Numbered from the stretch's first letter, positions 16,807-26,217 are shown. The stretch is 64,000 bases of DNA from Bog-473 sp963707835 (GCA_963707835.1 CAVPRI010000001.1:558001-622000), one strand, 5' to 3'. Notes: generated by a model from the letters alone, not told the origin. Program-made: numbers and translations.

Positions 16807-17544
16807 ATGACCAGAACGGCACTCGTGACAGGAGCGGCGTCCGGAATGGGTCTGGCGATTGCCCACCGGCTCGCCGAACGGGGTGATCGGGTGGCCATGC
16901 TCGACATCAACGGGGAGGCTCTGCAATCCGCCGCCCGCGTCCTGCAGGCCAAGGGGAGTGAAGCCGTTGCCGTCCAGGTCGACGTGGCTGATCGGGCCTC
17001 GGTCGACGCCGCCGTGGCTGAAGCCCGCTCGGCTCTGGGTCCGGTCGAAATCGTGGTCACGGCGGCGGGGATCGCGGCACACCGCCGCTTCGCGGACATC
17101 ACGGGGGACCTCTGGGACCGGATGATCGGTGTCAACCTGACGGGTACGTTCAACTGCATCCACGCCTCGGTGTCCGACATGGTGACCGCAGGATGGGGCC
17201 GGATCGTCACGGTGTCGTCGTACGCCGGTCAGGTCGGTGCCGATGCCATGGCCGACTACGCCGCTTCGAAGGGCGGCGTCATTGCCATGACCAAGTCGCT
17301 CAGCTTCGAGCTCGCACGGCACGGCATCATGGTCAACTCGATTTCGCCCGGGACCATCGCGACCCCGATGCTGCAGATGAGCGAGGACACCGGCCATTTC
17401 GACCTCGAACGGATCGGCAGCATGATTCCAATTGGCCGAGTGGGCACGGCGGAGGAAATTGCAGCCGCGTGCGCGTTTCTGACTTCTGACGAGTGCTCCT
17501 ACGTGACCGGTCAGATCGTCGGCGTCAATGGGGGTATGCGCTGA
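16807..17544 (+). CDS. Short-chain dehydrogenase/reductase (FabG-like)
   Basis: A 245-residue classical SDR: nucleotide motif TGAASGMGLAI, DVAD after strand 3, NAG-equivalent TAAGIA, catalytic Ser in VTVSSYAG, Tyr-Lys in ADYAASKGG, and the C-terminal SYVTGQIVGVNGGM. The D in MLDINGE after strand 2 favours NAD(H). It should interconvert an alcohol and a ketone. Its 3' end overlaps the open frame of the FAD oxidase gene, whose likely start is 62 bp downstream. Confidence 0.9.
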   Translation: MTRTALVTGAASGMGLAIAHRLAERGDRVAMLDINGEALQSAARVLQAKGSEAVAVQVDVADRASVDAAVAEARSALGPVEIVVTAAGIAAHRRFADITGDLWDRMIGVNLTGTFNCIHASVSDMVTAGWGRIVTVSSYAGQVGADAMADYAASKGGVIAMTKSLSFELARHGIMVNSISPGTIATPMLQMSEDTGHFDLERIGSMIPIGRVGTAEEIAAACAFLTSDECSYVTGQIVGVNGGMR

Positions 17545-17605
17545 GGGTCCGGCACGAGGTGACCGCACGGCGGCGCCCTCTCCGTATGCGGATAGCGTCA
17601 ACGGG

Positions 17606-18976
17606 GTGGACGACCGCCTGGACGAGCTGACGCGGCAGCTGCCACCGGACGTCGTGCTGACTGATCCGGCGCGGATCGAGAAGTACCGATTCGATCGTTC
17701 GGGCAGTGACGAGGATGCAGTCGGAATGCCTTCTGCCGTGGTGCGGGCCGAATGCACCGAACATGTGCAGATTGCCCTGCGGTGGGCCGACCGCCATCGG
17801 GTGCCCGTGGTCACCCGGGGAGCCGGCACCGGGTTGTCCGGAGGAAGTCTCGCGGTGACCGGTGGGATCGTGCTGTCCACCGAACGGATGCGCTCCGTGT
17901 GCATCGATGCAGCCACGAGAACGGCGATCGTCCAGCCTGGATTGCTCAACGTGGAGCTGAAGCAGGCCGCGTCCGCGCAGGGGCTCTGGTACCCGCCCGA
18001 CCCTTCGTCGTTCGAGATCTGCTCCATCGGGGGAAATATCGCGACGAATGCAGGTGGACTCTGTTGCGTCAAGTACGGCGTCACTTCGGACTACGTCCTC
18101 GGCTTGGAGGTCATCCTCGCCGATGGAACGGCGTTGCGACTCGGCGGGCCGCGCCTCAAGGACTCCGCCGGTCTTTCGTTGACCAAGCTCATCGTGGGAA
18201 GCGAGGGGGTCCTCGGCGTGGTCACCGAGGCGACGCTGCGTCTCCTCCCCCCCCAACCCCCGGTGTCGACTGCTGTGGCGCTCTTCCCGACGACCCAGAG
18301 CGCAACGGAGGCCGTCCTCGCCGTCACGAGCGGGATGCGTCCCGCAATGCTGGAATACATGGACCGATGCTCCATCAATGCAGTCGAGGATTGGCTGAGA
18401 ATGGGGCTCGATCGCAACGCTGCCGCCATGCTGGTCGCCCAGACCGATGCCGAAGACCGTGTCGCGGGCCGGGAACTGTCCACGATCGTCTCCGCTTTCG
18501 AGTCATGCGGCGCGACCGAAGTGTTCCAGACGAGCGATCCTGAAGAAGGCCGACAATTCGTGGGGGCCCGGCGGGCCGTCATCCCGGCCGTCGAGCGTCG
18601 GGGTCGTCTCCTGCTCGAGGATGTGGGGGTTCCGTTGTCGAGATTGCCCGAGCTTGTCAGCGGCATCGAGCAGGTTGCCGCGCAGTGCGAGGTGGAGATT
18701 GCGCTGATTGCCCATGCGGGGGACGGGAACACGCATCCGTTGCTCGTCTTCGACCCTTCGGATCCAGCCTCGGAAAGCGCGGCGCGGCGGGCCTTCGGGC
18801 AGATCATGGACCTCGCCATCGCGCTGAACGGGACCATCACCGGCGAACATGGTGTGGGAAGGCTGAAGAAGCCATGGCTTCGTGATCAACTCGGTGACGA
18901 CGTCCTCGCCGTCACCGAGAGGATCAAGGTGGCGTTCGATCCGAACGGGATCCTCAATCCGGGCGTGATGTTGTAG
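17606..18976 (+). CDS. FAD-binding oxidase, GlcD/D-lactate dehydrogenase-like
   Basis: A 456-residue flavoprotein of the vanillyl-alcohol-oxidase fold. GTG 17606 is preferred to 17528, whose extra residues are low complexity. The FAD part has VVTRGAGTGLSGGSLAVTGGIVLS and the loop SIGGNIATNAGGLCCVKYGVTSDYVLGLEVILADG; the C-terminal part has AHAGDGNTHPLLVFD (metal-binding HxGDGNxH) and GTITGEHGVGRLKK. This is the GlcD/D2HGDH pattern, so it oxidises a D-2-hydroxy acid, with electrons passing to an unknown acceptor. No glcE or glcF partner is adjacent. Confidence 0.9.
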   Translation: MDDRLDELTRQLPPDVVLTDPARIEKYRFDRSGSDEDAVGMPSAVVRAECTEHVQIALRWADRHRVPVVTRGAGTGLSGGSLAVTGGIVLSTERMRSVCIDAATRTAIVQPGLLNVELKQAASAQGLWYPPDPSSFEICSIGGNIATNAGGLCCVKYGVTSDYVLGLEVILADGTALRLGGPRLKDSAGLSLTKLIVGSEGVLGVVTEATLRLLPPQPPVSTAVALFPTTQSATEAVLAVTSGMRPAMLEYMDRCSINAVEDWLRMGLDRNAAAMLVAQTDAEDRVAGRELSTIVSAFESCGATEVFQTSDPEEGRQFVGARRAVIPAVERRGRLLLEDVGVPLSRLPELVSGIEQVAAQCEVEIALIAHAGDGNTHPLLVFDPSDPASESAARRAFGQIMDLAIALNGTITGEHGVGRLKKPWLRDQLGDDVLAVTERIKVAFDPNGILNPGVML

Positions 18977-18990
18977 GTGATCCGTTCAAC

Positions 18991-19012
18991 CCGGCGGGGT
19001 GTCCCCCCCCGG
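18991..19012. terminator. Imperfect hairpin between convergent genes
   Basis: CCGGCGGGG (from about 18991) and the C-rich run ending in CCGG can pair as a stem of about nine bases with one mismatch and a four-base loop. It lies in the 37-bp gap between the FAD oxidase stop (18976) and the stop of the converging SDR gene (19014), so it could end both transcripts. No T-run follows. Confidence 0.35.
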
Positions 19013-19013
19013 C

Positions 19014-19886
19014 TCAGGGTGCGCCGTCGGCGGTCGCGTTCTCGGGGGTGTCGGGCATCAACGACGACAGGTCGATCGACCCGGTCATCAGTCCGCTCGA
19101 CACTCCTTCATCGGTGAACACGACGGCACCCGCCATCACCGCATTGAGGCGGCTGTTGAGCAACAGCAGCGGCCAGGCCTGCTCCTCGGCACTCGGAATG
19201 CGTCCCAGCACGGGATGGGGGTAGGCATCGAAGACGGCGTAGCCCGTCTCCGCTGCGATCTCGTCGACCATGGGGGTGGCGGTCGGGCCCGGCAACATGC
19301 AGTTGACCCGGATGCCGTGCTCGCGGGCCAGCGTCGGTGCCCAGTGACTGGCCCACACAATCATGGCCTGCTTCGAGAACACGTACGTGGCGAATGCTTC
19401 ACCGAGCTCGTCGGGGTGCTCGTCGCACCAGCGCACCGCCTGCCTGGGATCGGTGATGGCCGTCAACTCGAGCAGCAACGGGAGGCGGGCTTCCCACCCG
19501 AGAGCCGTGTTCGAGGAAACCAGGCCGATGGCCCCTCCGGTCACGATGGCGGGCACCAGTGAGTCGATGAGTTGGCGCACGCCGAGGTAGTTGACCTGCA
19601 TGATCTCTCCCGGTGGCCTGGTCTTCGGGACGCCTGCGCAGACGAAGACGTGATCGATCGGTCCGATCGTTCCAAGAGCGGCGACCGCAGCTGAGATCGT
19701 GTCCGGATCGGTGAGGTCGACGTGGTGAAAGGTCTCACCGGCCACGGGAGGCTCATTCCTGCTCACCGTATGGAGGCGCGCACCGAGCTCGACCAGGAGC
19801 CTCGCCGTCGCGGCGCCGATGCCGGTGGAGCAGCCGACCACCACCGCTCTCGATCCCTTGTAGCCGAGTCCTTCCAAGGCTGACAT
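19014..19886 (-). CDS. Short-chain dehydrogenase, 3-alpha-hydroxysteroid dehydrogenase-like
   Basis: A 290-residue SDR starting at ATG 19886, after GGGGGG. It has VVVGCSTGIGAATARLL, the shortened middle VFVCAGVPKTRPPGEIMQVNYLG, Ser in IGLVSSNTALG and Tyr-Lys in ATYVFSKQAM. An insert of about 30 residues between Ser and Tyr (LLELTAITDPRQAVRWCDEHPDELG) and the reduced NAG region resemble 3-alpha-hydroxysteroid dehydrogenase/carbonyl reductase types. The substrate is unknown. It is divergent from the LLM gene at 20131; the 19887-20130 gap holds no further gene. Confidence 0.85.
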   Translation of the reverse strand: MSALEGLGYKGSRAVVVGCSTGIGAATARLLVELGARLHTVSRNEPPVAGETFHHVDLTDPDTISAAVAALGTIGPIDHVFVCAGVPKTRPPGEIMQVNYLGVRQLIDSLVPAIVTGGAIGLVSSNTALGWEARLPLLLELTAITDPRQAVRWCDEHPDELGEAFATYVFSKQAMIVWASHWAPTLAREHGIRVNCMLPGPTATPMVDEIAAETGYAVFDAYPHPVLGRIPSAEEQAWPLLLLNSRLNAVMAGAVVFTDEGVSSGLMTGSIDLSSLMPDTPENATADGAP

Positions 19887-20130
19887 CGCACCCCCCTCAG
19901 GCACAGAAGTCACCATCCCGTCCCTGGTCTGTGGCGAACGGTCACGCTATCGCGCTCGAAACTGTCACCGTCGAATCTCGCCGACGTCGTGCCGGCGCGT
20001 CCGGCTCCTTGTCGTCGACCGTCCTGCCCCGTAGCGTGGTGGTGCAGACCGTTCGACGTGCGGGACCGACCACCCTCGATGGCACGTCGCCATCCTGGGC
20101 GAACGTTGCTTCCGACGGGAGGGGGCAGGT

Positions 20131-21039
20131 ATGCGAATCGGATTGGCCGCGACGAGCACCGACCTCGAGGAGGTCATCGCCCAGGCCCGTTCCATGGAGG
20201 GTGACGGCTTCACCTCGTTGTGGTTCGGCAATGCGATCTTGGGTGATCCTCTCGCCGGGATGGCCATCGTCGGCCGGGAGACCTCGACGCTGGAGCTCGG
20301 CACCTCGGTGCTCCAGACCTATCCGTGCCATCCGCTCCTCCAGGCGAACCGGGCCGCTTCCGTCGCGAACGCCATGGGCCGGAGCTTCACCCTCGGGATC
20401 GGCCCCTCTCATGAGGCCCTCATCGAGGGTTTCTATGGTCTGTCGTACGAGCACCCCGGCCGCAACACCGAGGAGTACGCACGGATCATGGTGCGCCTCC
20501 TTCGGGGGGAGAAGGTCGATTTCGAGGGGGAGGACTGGACCACGCATGGTGAGCTGGCGGTTCCACTGGCCCATCGGGTCCCGTTGCTCATTTCGGCCAT
20601 GTCACCACGGCTGTTGCGGGTTGCCGGTGAGCTTGCCGACGGAACGATCACGTTCCTGGCCGGCGCCAAAGCACTCGAGTCCCATGTCGTGCCCAGGATC
20701 CGGGCGGCCGCGCACGCGGCCGGTCGACCGGAGCCCCGAGTTGTCGTCGGGCTGCCCGTCGCCGTCCATGACGACGTCGACGAGGTACGCGCCGCGCTCG
20801 CCGACCGGGCGGCCATCCTCGATCCCCTGCCGAACTACCAGCGGATCCTGTCGGTCGGAGGCTATGAACGGTCCTCCGACGTCGCCATCACCGGAAACGC
20901 CCGCTCGGTGAGGGCCCAGCTTCAGGCCTTGATCGATGCCGGTGCGAGCGACATCTGGGCCGGCATCATCGCGGCGGGCGACGACCCAGAGGCGTCGCGT
21001 CGGCGCACCCTCGACGCGTTGCGAGAGCTCCTGGACTGA
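20131..21039 (+). CDS. LLM-class F420-dependent oxidoreductase
   Basis: A 302-residue TIM-barrel protein of the luciferase-like monooxygenase superfamily: MRIGLAATSTDLEEVIAQARSMEGDGFTSLWFGN, LELGTSVLQTYPCHPLLQANRAASVANAMGRSFTLGIGPSH, then GRNTEEYARIMVRLLRGEKVDFEG and LISAMSPRLLRVAGELADGTI. The pattern fits the F420-using actinobacterial branch (TIGR03564-like) rather than FMN luciferases. It probably reduces or oxidises a small organic substrate with F420. GGGGGCAG precedes the ATG. A SnoaL-like gene follows 69 bp downstream on the same strand. Confidence 0.85.
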   Translation: MRIGLAATSTDLEEVIAQARSMEGDGFTSLWFGNAILGDPLAGMAIVGRETSTLELGTSVLQTYPCHPLLQANRAASVANAMGRSFTLGIGPSHEALIEGFYGLSYEHPGRNTEEYARIMVRLLRGEKVDFEGEDWTTHGELAVPLAHRVPLLISAMSPRLLRVAGELADGTITFLAGAKALESHVVPRIRAAAHAAGRPEPRVVVGLPVAVHDDVDEVRAALADRAAILDPLPNYQRILSVGGYERSSDVAITGNARSVRAQLQALIDAGASDIWAGIIAAGDDPEASRRRTLDALRELLD

Positions 21040-21108
21040 CCGTAGTCCTCGCAGACCTCGGGGTCTTGCGCGCTTGACGCGTGGGGCGCCATCCGGTACA
21101 AACCGCAC

Positions 21109-21642
21109 ATGTCGGGTGATCCACGGACCGGTGGAGACGTACCTGTGACTCGGCCCGACCCTCCGGCCAAGTTCGAGGATTGGCACGCGATCCACCGGCT
21201 TCTCATGACCTACGCCGAGCTGGTCGACGCCGGCCGCTTCACCGATGCAGCTGCGATGTTCGAGCATGCGACCTACCGGGTGGATCAGCGGGGACAGGCT
21301 CGACCCGAGACCTACCGTGGCCCGGCGGAGGTCTACGCGTACATGGCGCGCACGCACTTGTTTCCAGACGGTACGCCACGGACGAAGCATGTGAACACGA
21401 ACGTCATCATCGACATCGATACCGCCACGGCGACATCGCGCTGCTATGTGACCGTCCTCCAGCAGACGGAATCGCTGCCCCTGCAGCCAGTGGCGGCCGG
21501 ACGTTACGTCGACACGTTCGAACGGGCTGACGGCGAGTGGCGGTTCACGGATCGGCTGATCACCGGTTTCCTCGTCGGAGACGTGAGCCAGCACAAATCC
21601 CCGCCCGGATCCTCGGGACAACGGCAGTCGCCGGAGGCGTAA
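21109..21642 (+). CDS. SnoaL-like/NTF2-fold protein
   Basis: A 177-residue protein with the SnoaL_4 pattern: WHAIHRLLMTYAELVDAGRFTDAAAMFEHATYRVD near residues 25-59, then a cone-shaped beta sheet with HVNTNVIIDIDTATATSRCYVTVLQ and the end segment WRFTDRLITGFLVGD. Members are small isomerases, dehydratases or hydroxylase subunits in aromatic and steroid catabolism, but many have unknown function. It is tail-to-tail with an SDR gene (14 bp between stops). The start at ATG 21109 is probable; GTG 21145 would remove 12 N-terminal residues. Confidence 0.8.
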   Translation: MSGDPRTGGDVPVTRPDPPAKFEDWHAIHRLLMTYAELVDAGRFTDAAAMFEHATYRVDQRGQARPETYRGPAEVYAYMARTHLFPDGTPRTKHVNTNVIIDIDTATATSRCYVTVLQQTESLPLQPVAAGRYVDTFERADGEWRFTDRLITGFLVGDVSQHKSPPGSSGQRQSPEA

Positions 21643-21656
21643 CTGGTCCGGGACGG

Positions 21657-22559
21657 TCAACTCCACACGTCGATGCTCATGACCTGCGCGTCCGTCGGAT
21701 CCATGAGCGAGTCGAGGTTGCTGGCAAGATCTTCGGGAGTGACCTCCTCCTGGAACGTCACGCCCTTGGTCTCGATGATGGCGAGACGCATGGCCACCAA
21801 GCCACCACAGACGATGACTTCGCCGTTGAGTGGGCATGATTCGTGGGCCAGGAACGCCACAGCAGGAGAAGCATTCTCGGGTCGCAGACTCTCGCCGAGG
21901 TTGTAGTCCCCCTCCTTGCGGTCGAAGGTGTGGGCCAATACCTGCGGACTGGACAGACGGGTCGAGCCACGTGGCGCGATGGCGTTGACGCGGATGTCGA
22001 ACAGTCGCCCGTTGAGGGCAAGGGATTTCGTGAACGAGAGCACGGCTCCCTTTGCGCCTGCATAGTCGGCGTTCTTCGGGATGTGCCCGATCACGCCTTC
22101 GGACGTGGTGTTGACGATGGCGGCCTGTGGTGCCGCCTTCAGGAGAGGCCAGGCGGCGGAGGTGACGTAGACCGTTCCCAAGTAGTGGTAATCGATCATC
22201 CGGCGAAACTGCTCGTTGCTCAGCTGGTCGATCCAGTTGCCGTCCCAGATGCCGGCGTTGTTGACCACGATGTCGACACCGCCGAACGCCTTGATCGCAG
22301 TTTGCACGATCTCGGCCGCTCCTGCTTCTCTGGCCACGTTGGCAAAGCACGCCACGGCCTCTCCGCCCGCCTCTTCGATCTCGTTGGCAACCTGCTCCGC
22401 CGGTTCGGGGGAGGACCCGGAACCGTCCATGTCGACTCCGTAGTCGGCGACCACGACTCTGGCTCCCCGGGAGGCCAGCAACAGGGCGTGCTGGCGTCCA
22501 AATCCTCGCCCAGCGCCCGTGACGATCACGGACTTCCCGTCGAATCTCATTTCGTGCAT
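21657..22559 (-). CDS. Short-chain dehydrogenase, 17-beta-HSD4/MFE-like
   Basis: A 300-residue SDR starting at ATG 22559. It has VIVTGAGRGFGRQHALLLASRGARVVVADYGVDMDGSG, the long loop typical of the (3R)-hydroxyacyl-CoA dehydrogenase part of multifunctional enzyme type 2, DIVVNNAGIWD, Ser in IVNTTSEG and Tyr-Lys in ADYAGAKGAV. The C-terminal 60 residues after GEVIVCGGLVA continue as FQEEVTPEDLASNLDSLMDPTDAQ, as in that subgroup. It may oxidise a hydroxyacyl-CoA or steroid-like substrate. It is divergent from the TauD-like gene. Confidence 0.9.
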   Translation of the reverse strand: MHEMRFDGKSVIVTGAGRGFGRQHALLLASRGARVVVADYGVDMDGSGSSPEPAEQVANEIEEAGGEAVACFANVAREAGAAEIVQTAIKAFGGVDIVVNNAGIWDGNWIDQLSNEQFRRMIDYHYLGTVYVTSAAWPLLKAAPQAAIVNTTSEGVIGHIPKNADYAGAKGAVLSFTKSLALNGRLFDIRVNAIAPRGSTRLSSPQVLAHTFDRKEGDYNLGESLRPENASPAVAFLAHESCPLNGEVIVCGGLVAMRLAIIETKGVTFQEEVTPEDLASNLDSLMDPTDAQVMSIDVWS

Positions 22560-22782
22560 CGGGCCCCCCAAGGTCTCGGTTCGTCATGGTCAACCACTCG
22601 CACTGCAAGGGTGAGGAATGAGCGTGAATGCCCTGGCGGACCCCGGGTTCTGTGGCGGCACGAGGACGGCCCATGCATTCGCTCCTACACTGGCACGGTC
22701 AGACCCTCCGCGTGGCGGTCGCTGTCGGGTCGACCATCGTGACAGTGAACGAATACGGGATGGACGGCAAGGGGGCGCAACC

Positions 22783-23649
22783 ATGCAGCAGCTCGAGGCG
22801 CGAGATCTCACGACGGCGTTCGGCTCAGAAGTGGTCGGCTTGGAGCCGCGGATCCCGCTCGAGGCCGACGCGTGCCAATGGTTGCGGGACCTCTTCGACG
22901 ACCGGGGCCTTTTGTTGTTTCGTGGGCTCGACATCGACAAGGCCACGCAGGTGTACCTGTCGAAGATGCTGATCAGGAAGGATGGATTGGCGGACGATCC
23001 CCACGCCGACGATGTCGACATCGAACATGAGATGTACATCTCGAACAAGCGGGCCAAGGGGATTGCACCGTTTGGCCGTTTGCAGTTTCACGCCGATGCC
23101 ATGTGGTGTGAGCAGCCCGTCGAAGTCCTCTCGCTGTACGGGGAGGACGTCGAAGAGCCAGTCGTGCCCACGGCGTTCGTGAGTGCGGTGAACGGCTGGG
23201 CCACGCTGCCGCCTGAACTGCGAGAACGCGTCCGTGGCCTTTCGGCACGTCATACCGCCGGCCAACTGCGCCGCGGCGACCTCAGTGATGTGCTCGTTGC
23301 CACATTTCACAACCCGAGGTCGACCACCGCCCCCATCGCCTTTCGCCATCAGCGAACCGGGCAGACCGTTCTCCACGTGTGTGAGCAGATGACCCAGGAG
23401 ATCGTCGACCTGCCGCCTGACGAGGGTGAGGTCTTGCTCGAAGAGATCTTCGAGCACATGTACCAACCGGACAACCAGTGGAGCCTGCACTGGAGAAAGG
23501 GAGATCTGGCTGTGTGGGACAACCTCTCGGTGCAGCATGCAAGGCCGAACGTCTCTGCCGATGGTCCGGCCCGGACCCTGCGGAAGTTCATCTCTCCATC
23601 CCCGAACATGAGCCCGGAGCAGCTGCCGACGTTCAGCAACGCCGGGTGA
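22783..23649 (+). CDS. TauD/TfdA-family Fe(II)/2-oxoglutarate dioxygenase
   Basis: A 288-residue enzyme starting at ATG 22783, with GGGGG 8 bases upstream. The N-terminal part has CQWLRDLFDDRGLLLFRGLDID, the iron-binding H-x-D pair is in LQFHADAMWCEQP and the distal His is in WDNLSVQHARPNV, followed by the 2-oxoglutarate-binding Arg in RTLRKF. Such enzymes hydroxylate organic compounds or cleave ethers and sulfonates using O2 and 2-oxoglutarate. A Gfo/Idh gene follows 48 bp downstream on the same strand. The 22560-22782 divergent gap holds both promoters but no clear motif. Confidence 0.9.
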   Translation: MQQLEARDLTTAFGSEVVGLEPRIPLEADACQWLRDLFDDRGLLLFRGLDIDKATQVYLSKMLIRKDGLADDPHADDVDIEHEMYISNKRAKGIAPFGRLQFHADAMWCEQPVEVLSLYGEDVEEPVVPTAFVSAVNGWATLPPELRERVRGLSARHTAGQLRRGDLSDVLVATFHNPRSTTAPIAFRHQRTGQTVLHVCEQMTQEIVDLPPDEGEVLLEEIFEHMYQPDNQWSLHWRKGDLAVWDNLSVQHARPNVSADGPARTLRKFISPSPNMSPEQLPTFSNAG

Positions 23650-23697
23650 CCGCGGGCGAATGTTCCCCGTGGCGGCCCGCGGTGATCGGGGGGAAAG

Positions 23698-24795
23698 ATG
23701 ACGGCTGAGCGGCGGCTTGGCGCCATCGTGGTTGGCACGGGGATAGGAGTCATGACCCATCTGCCGGCATTGCGTGCGGCCGGGTTCGAGGTGCGGGCTC
23801 TCGTTGGGCGGGATCCAGCAAGGACTTCGGCACGGGCAGCCCGGTTCTCGGTCCCCAATGCGTGTACCTCGGTTGCCGACGCGTTGGCGATTCCCGATGT
23901 GGACGTGGTCGCGGTGGCCACGCCTCCCTTTTCCCACCGCGAGATCGTTCTCGAGGCGATCTCAGCAGGGAAGCACGTACTGTGCGAGAAGCCGTTCGCT
24001 CGTGATTCGGCGGAGGCCCGGGACATGTTGCAGGCCGCAGAGGCGGCGGGGATCGTTCATCTGCTCGGTACCGAGTTCCGCTTTTGGGGTCCCCAGGCCT
24101 GGTTCACGCGCCTTGTGCGTGAAGGAGTCGTCGGCGAACCGAGGTACTTCGTCAGCATCAGCCAGATGGGGGTGCTTGCCGACCCGAACGCGCGCATGCC
24201 GGCGTGGTTCGAATCTGCAGAGCAGGGCGGGAGTTGGTTCACCGGCGCCGGCACGCACACCATCGACCAGGTACGGACGTCGCTCGGGGAGTTCGAACGG
24301 GTGTCGGCCAGCCTGCAGACCCTGAGCGGCCGTCCGGGAGCGACGGCCGACGACCTCTTCACGGTGACCTTCAGACTCCGCAATGGCATCGAAGGCCTGA
24401 TGCACGGGGCGTCCTCGGTGGCTGGGCCCCCGTTGAGATCGAGCAAAGTGGTGGGGACCAAGGGTGCGGTGTGGATGGACGGGTTCGAGGTGTGGGCCGA
24501 TGACGGATCAGGACCGCGTCATTGGCCGCTTCCCCGTGATCTCGCCGGTGCGGCCCCGGTTCCCCCGCCGGCGGAGCTGCTCCAGACCGAGTACGAGAAG
24601 CTCCATTCTCTGGGTATCGACCTGAAGCCGTACACCCGGGTCTACGACGTCATGCGTGATCGCATTCTCGACCGGCCGCTCGGCGACGGTCCGACCGCGG
24701 CGACGTTCGCCGACGGGGTCGCGTTGCAGGCGGTCATCGACGCGGTGCGTCGCTCTGCACATGACCACTCCATGGCCGTCGTCGACGATCGCTGA
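23698..24795 (+). CDS. Gfo/Idh/MocA-family oxidoreductase
   Basis: A 365-residue NAD(P)-dependent dehydrogenase. The N-terminal Rossmann fold starts AIVVGTGIGVMTHLPALRAAGFEVRALVGRDPARTSARAA; IPDVDVVAVATPPFSHREIVLEAISAGKHVLCEKPFARD carries the family's EKP motif with the catalytic Lys. The C-terminal alpha/beta domain has GAGTHTIDQVRTSLGEFERV with the conserved His. Substrates of the family are sugars, inositols and related alcohols, so this one is open. It follows the TauD-like gene and converges on the small gene at 24835. Confidence 0.9.
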   Translation: MTAERRLGAIVVGTGIGVMTHLPALRAAGFEVRALVGRDPARTSARAARFSVPNACTSVADALAIPDVDVVAVATPPFSHREIVLEAISAGKHVLCEKPFARDSAEARDMLQAAEAAGIVHLLGTEFRFWGPQAWFTRLVREGVVGEPRYFVSISQMGVLADPNARMPAWFESAEQGGSWFTGAGTHTIDQVRTSLGEFERVSASLQTLSGRPGATADDLFTVTFRLRNGIEGLMHGASSVAGPPLRSSKVVGTKGAVWMDGFEVWADDGSGPRHWPLPRDLAGAAPVPPPAELLQTEYEKLHSLGIDLKPYTRVYDVMRDRILDRPLGDGPTAATFADGVALQAVIDAVRRSAHDHSMAVVDDR

Positions 24796-24834
24796 GCTAC
24801 CTCGGCAGCTTTGGGAGCGCTCGTCCGAGCGTGA

Positions 24835-25305
24835 TCAGACGACCTCGACACCCGGGAGTGAGCGGAATTCCCCGTCGAAGACGGCGTCGAAGTACGGGGT
24901 GACCGAACGGTCCAGGAAGAGCGTCTCGCTCAGCATCCGGTCGCCTTCGAACGCGTAGCGGACGATCTGCGAGGAGGTGCGAGTCTCGCCGTCCTCCGTG
25001 ACGAAACTCGAGCCCATGAGGTGGATGATCGAATCGTCGCTCACGTATTCCTGCAGGTGCATGGAACCCGGAACCGAGAAGGCCTGGTCGTAGCAGTGGA
25101 TGATCCCCTGGCCCGGACGGAAGATCCGGATCCACATGGCGGTGACGGCGTCCGGACCCGAGATGCGGAGCCGGTACGGGAAGAACTCGTAGAAGGGATG
25201 GTCGACCATCGTGGCCAGGGTGGCCTTCCAATCGTGGGCCTGCTCGAAGGACGAGTGCTCGTCGATCAGCTTCCTCATGCCATCGGGCCCGAGCTGTGTC
25301 GCCAT
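24835..25305 (-). CDS. SnoaL-like NTF2-fold protein
   Basis: A 156-residue protein: RKLIDEHSSFEQAHDWKATLATMVDHPFYEFFPYRLRISGPDAVTAMWIRIF near residues 10-60, then a beta-rich part with IHLMGSSFVTEDGETRTSSQIVRYAFEGDRMLSETLFLD. This is the SnoaL/NTF2 cone fold. No catalytic residue can be named. A short hairpin (CGCTC-GTCC-GAGCG near 24820-24834) lies between its stop and the converging Gfo/Idh gene. It is followed upstream by 150 bp without a gene, then the stop of an SDR gene on the same strand. Confidence 0.7.
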   Translation of the reverse strand: MATQLGPDGMRKLIDEHSSFEQAHDWKATLATMVDHPFYEFFPYRLRISGPDAVTAMWIRIFRPGQGIIHCYDQAFSVPGSMHLQEYVSDDSIIHLMGSSFVTEDGETRTSSQIVRYAFEGDRMLSETLFLDRSVTPYFDAVFDGEFRSLPGVEVV

Positions 25306-25455
25306 CCGTCCCCCTGTTCGACATCACCTTCGGCTTGGGTCATCGCAACCACGGGTGGTGCCGGTGACCCACCTCCGAAATCGGGCCACAGCATAACGAG
25401 GTGGGTCGTGGGCCGGAGGGGTGGGCACCGAGGCGGTCCCCGAGACACCGTGGGC

Positions 25456-26217
25456 CTACCGGAGGGTGACGCCACCGTCGATGCTGATGATCTGCCCGTT
25501 GATCCACTGTCCGTCGGCTGAGAGAAGGAAGGCGACCAGCGCGGCGACATCGTCGGGACCTCCCAGATGGGTGCTGCGCCGCAGGGCGTCCTCGCGCATG
25601 GGGCCCTCGAGCGCCGCCTGAGCGCTCTCGGTCAACACCAGGCCGGGGGCGACGGCGTTGGCCCGCACTCCCTCGCGGCCCCACCGAGACGCCACGTGCC
25701 GGACGAGGGCGTTGATCCCACCCTTGGCCATGGCGTAGGAGGGACGTTGCGGTTCACCGATGAAGGCCGCCGCCGAGCTGGTGTACACGAGTGCACCACC
25801 ACCGCGTTCGAGCAGTCGTGGGACGAGTTGCTTCGTGCACAGCAGGTGACCCCTGAGGTTGGTCCTGAGGGTCCGGTCGAAGGTGTCCAGATCGAGAGCG
25901 ACCGCATCGCTGTCGCTCTCGATGGTGCCGCGCGACATGTCGGCAGCATTGATGTGAGCCCCATCGATGCCGCCGAAGGCCCCGACCGCCGCGTCGATGG
26001 CCGATCTCACGGAATCCTCGTCGCGGACGTCGAGCGTGACGGCAATGGCCTCACCACCAGCCGCTTCGATCGAGGCCGCGGTCGCTTCGGCCGCCTCCCG
26101 ATCGAGGTCGCCCACCGCCACCCGAGCACCCTCTTCGCTCAGCCGTCTCGAGGTGGCCGTTCCGATCCTTCCGGCTCCACCCGCCATCAGGATGGACTGG
26201 CCTTCGAGGCCTCTCAT
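25456..26217 (-). CDS. Short-chain dehydrogenase/reductase
   Basis: A 253-residue classical SDR: ILMAGGAGRIGTATSRRL, AVGDLDREAAEA, TLDVRDEDSV, an NAG-equivalent HINAADMS, Ser in VYTSSAAAF, Tyr-Lys in SYAMAKGGINALVRHVASRWGREGVRANAVAPG, and INGQIISIDGGVTLR. The first glycine motif has MAGGAGRIG instead of TGGxxGIG, a minor variation. The D in GDLDRE favours NAD(H). Substrate unknown. Next upstream on the same strand is the universal stress protein gene, 99 bp away. Confidence 0.9.
   Translation of the reverse strand: MRGLEGQSILMAGGAGRIGTATSRRLSEEGARVAVGDLDREAAEATAASIEAAGGEAIAVTLDVRDEDSVRSAIDAAVGAFGGIDGAHINAADMSRGTIESDSDAVALDLDTFDRTLRTNLRGHLLCTKQLVPRLLERGGGALVYTSSAAAFIGEPQRPSYAMAKGGINALVRHVASRWGREGVRANAVAPGLVLTESAQAALEGPMREDALRRSTHLGGPDDVAALVAFLLSADGQWINGQIISIDGGVTLR

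Noticed and set aside
17528..17605. Upstream start for the FAD oxidase
   Set aside because: The extra 26 residues overlap the SDR end and are low complexity; GTG 17606 begins the conserved part.
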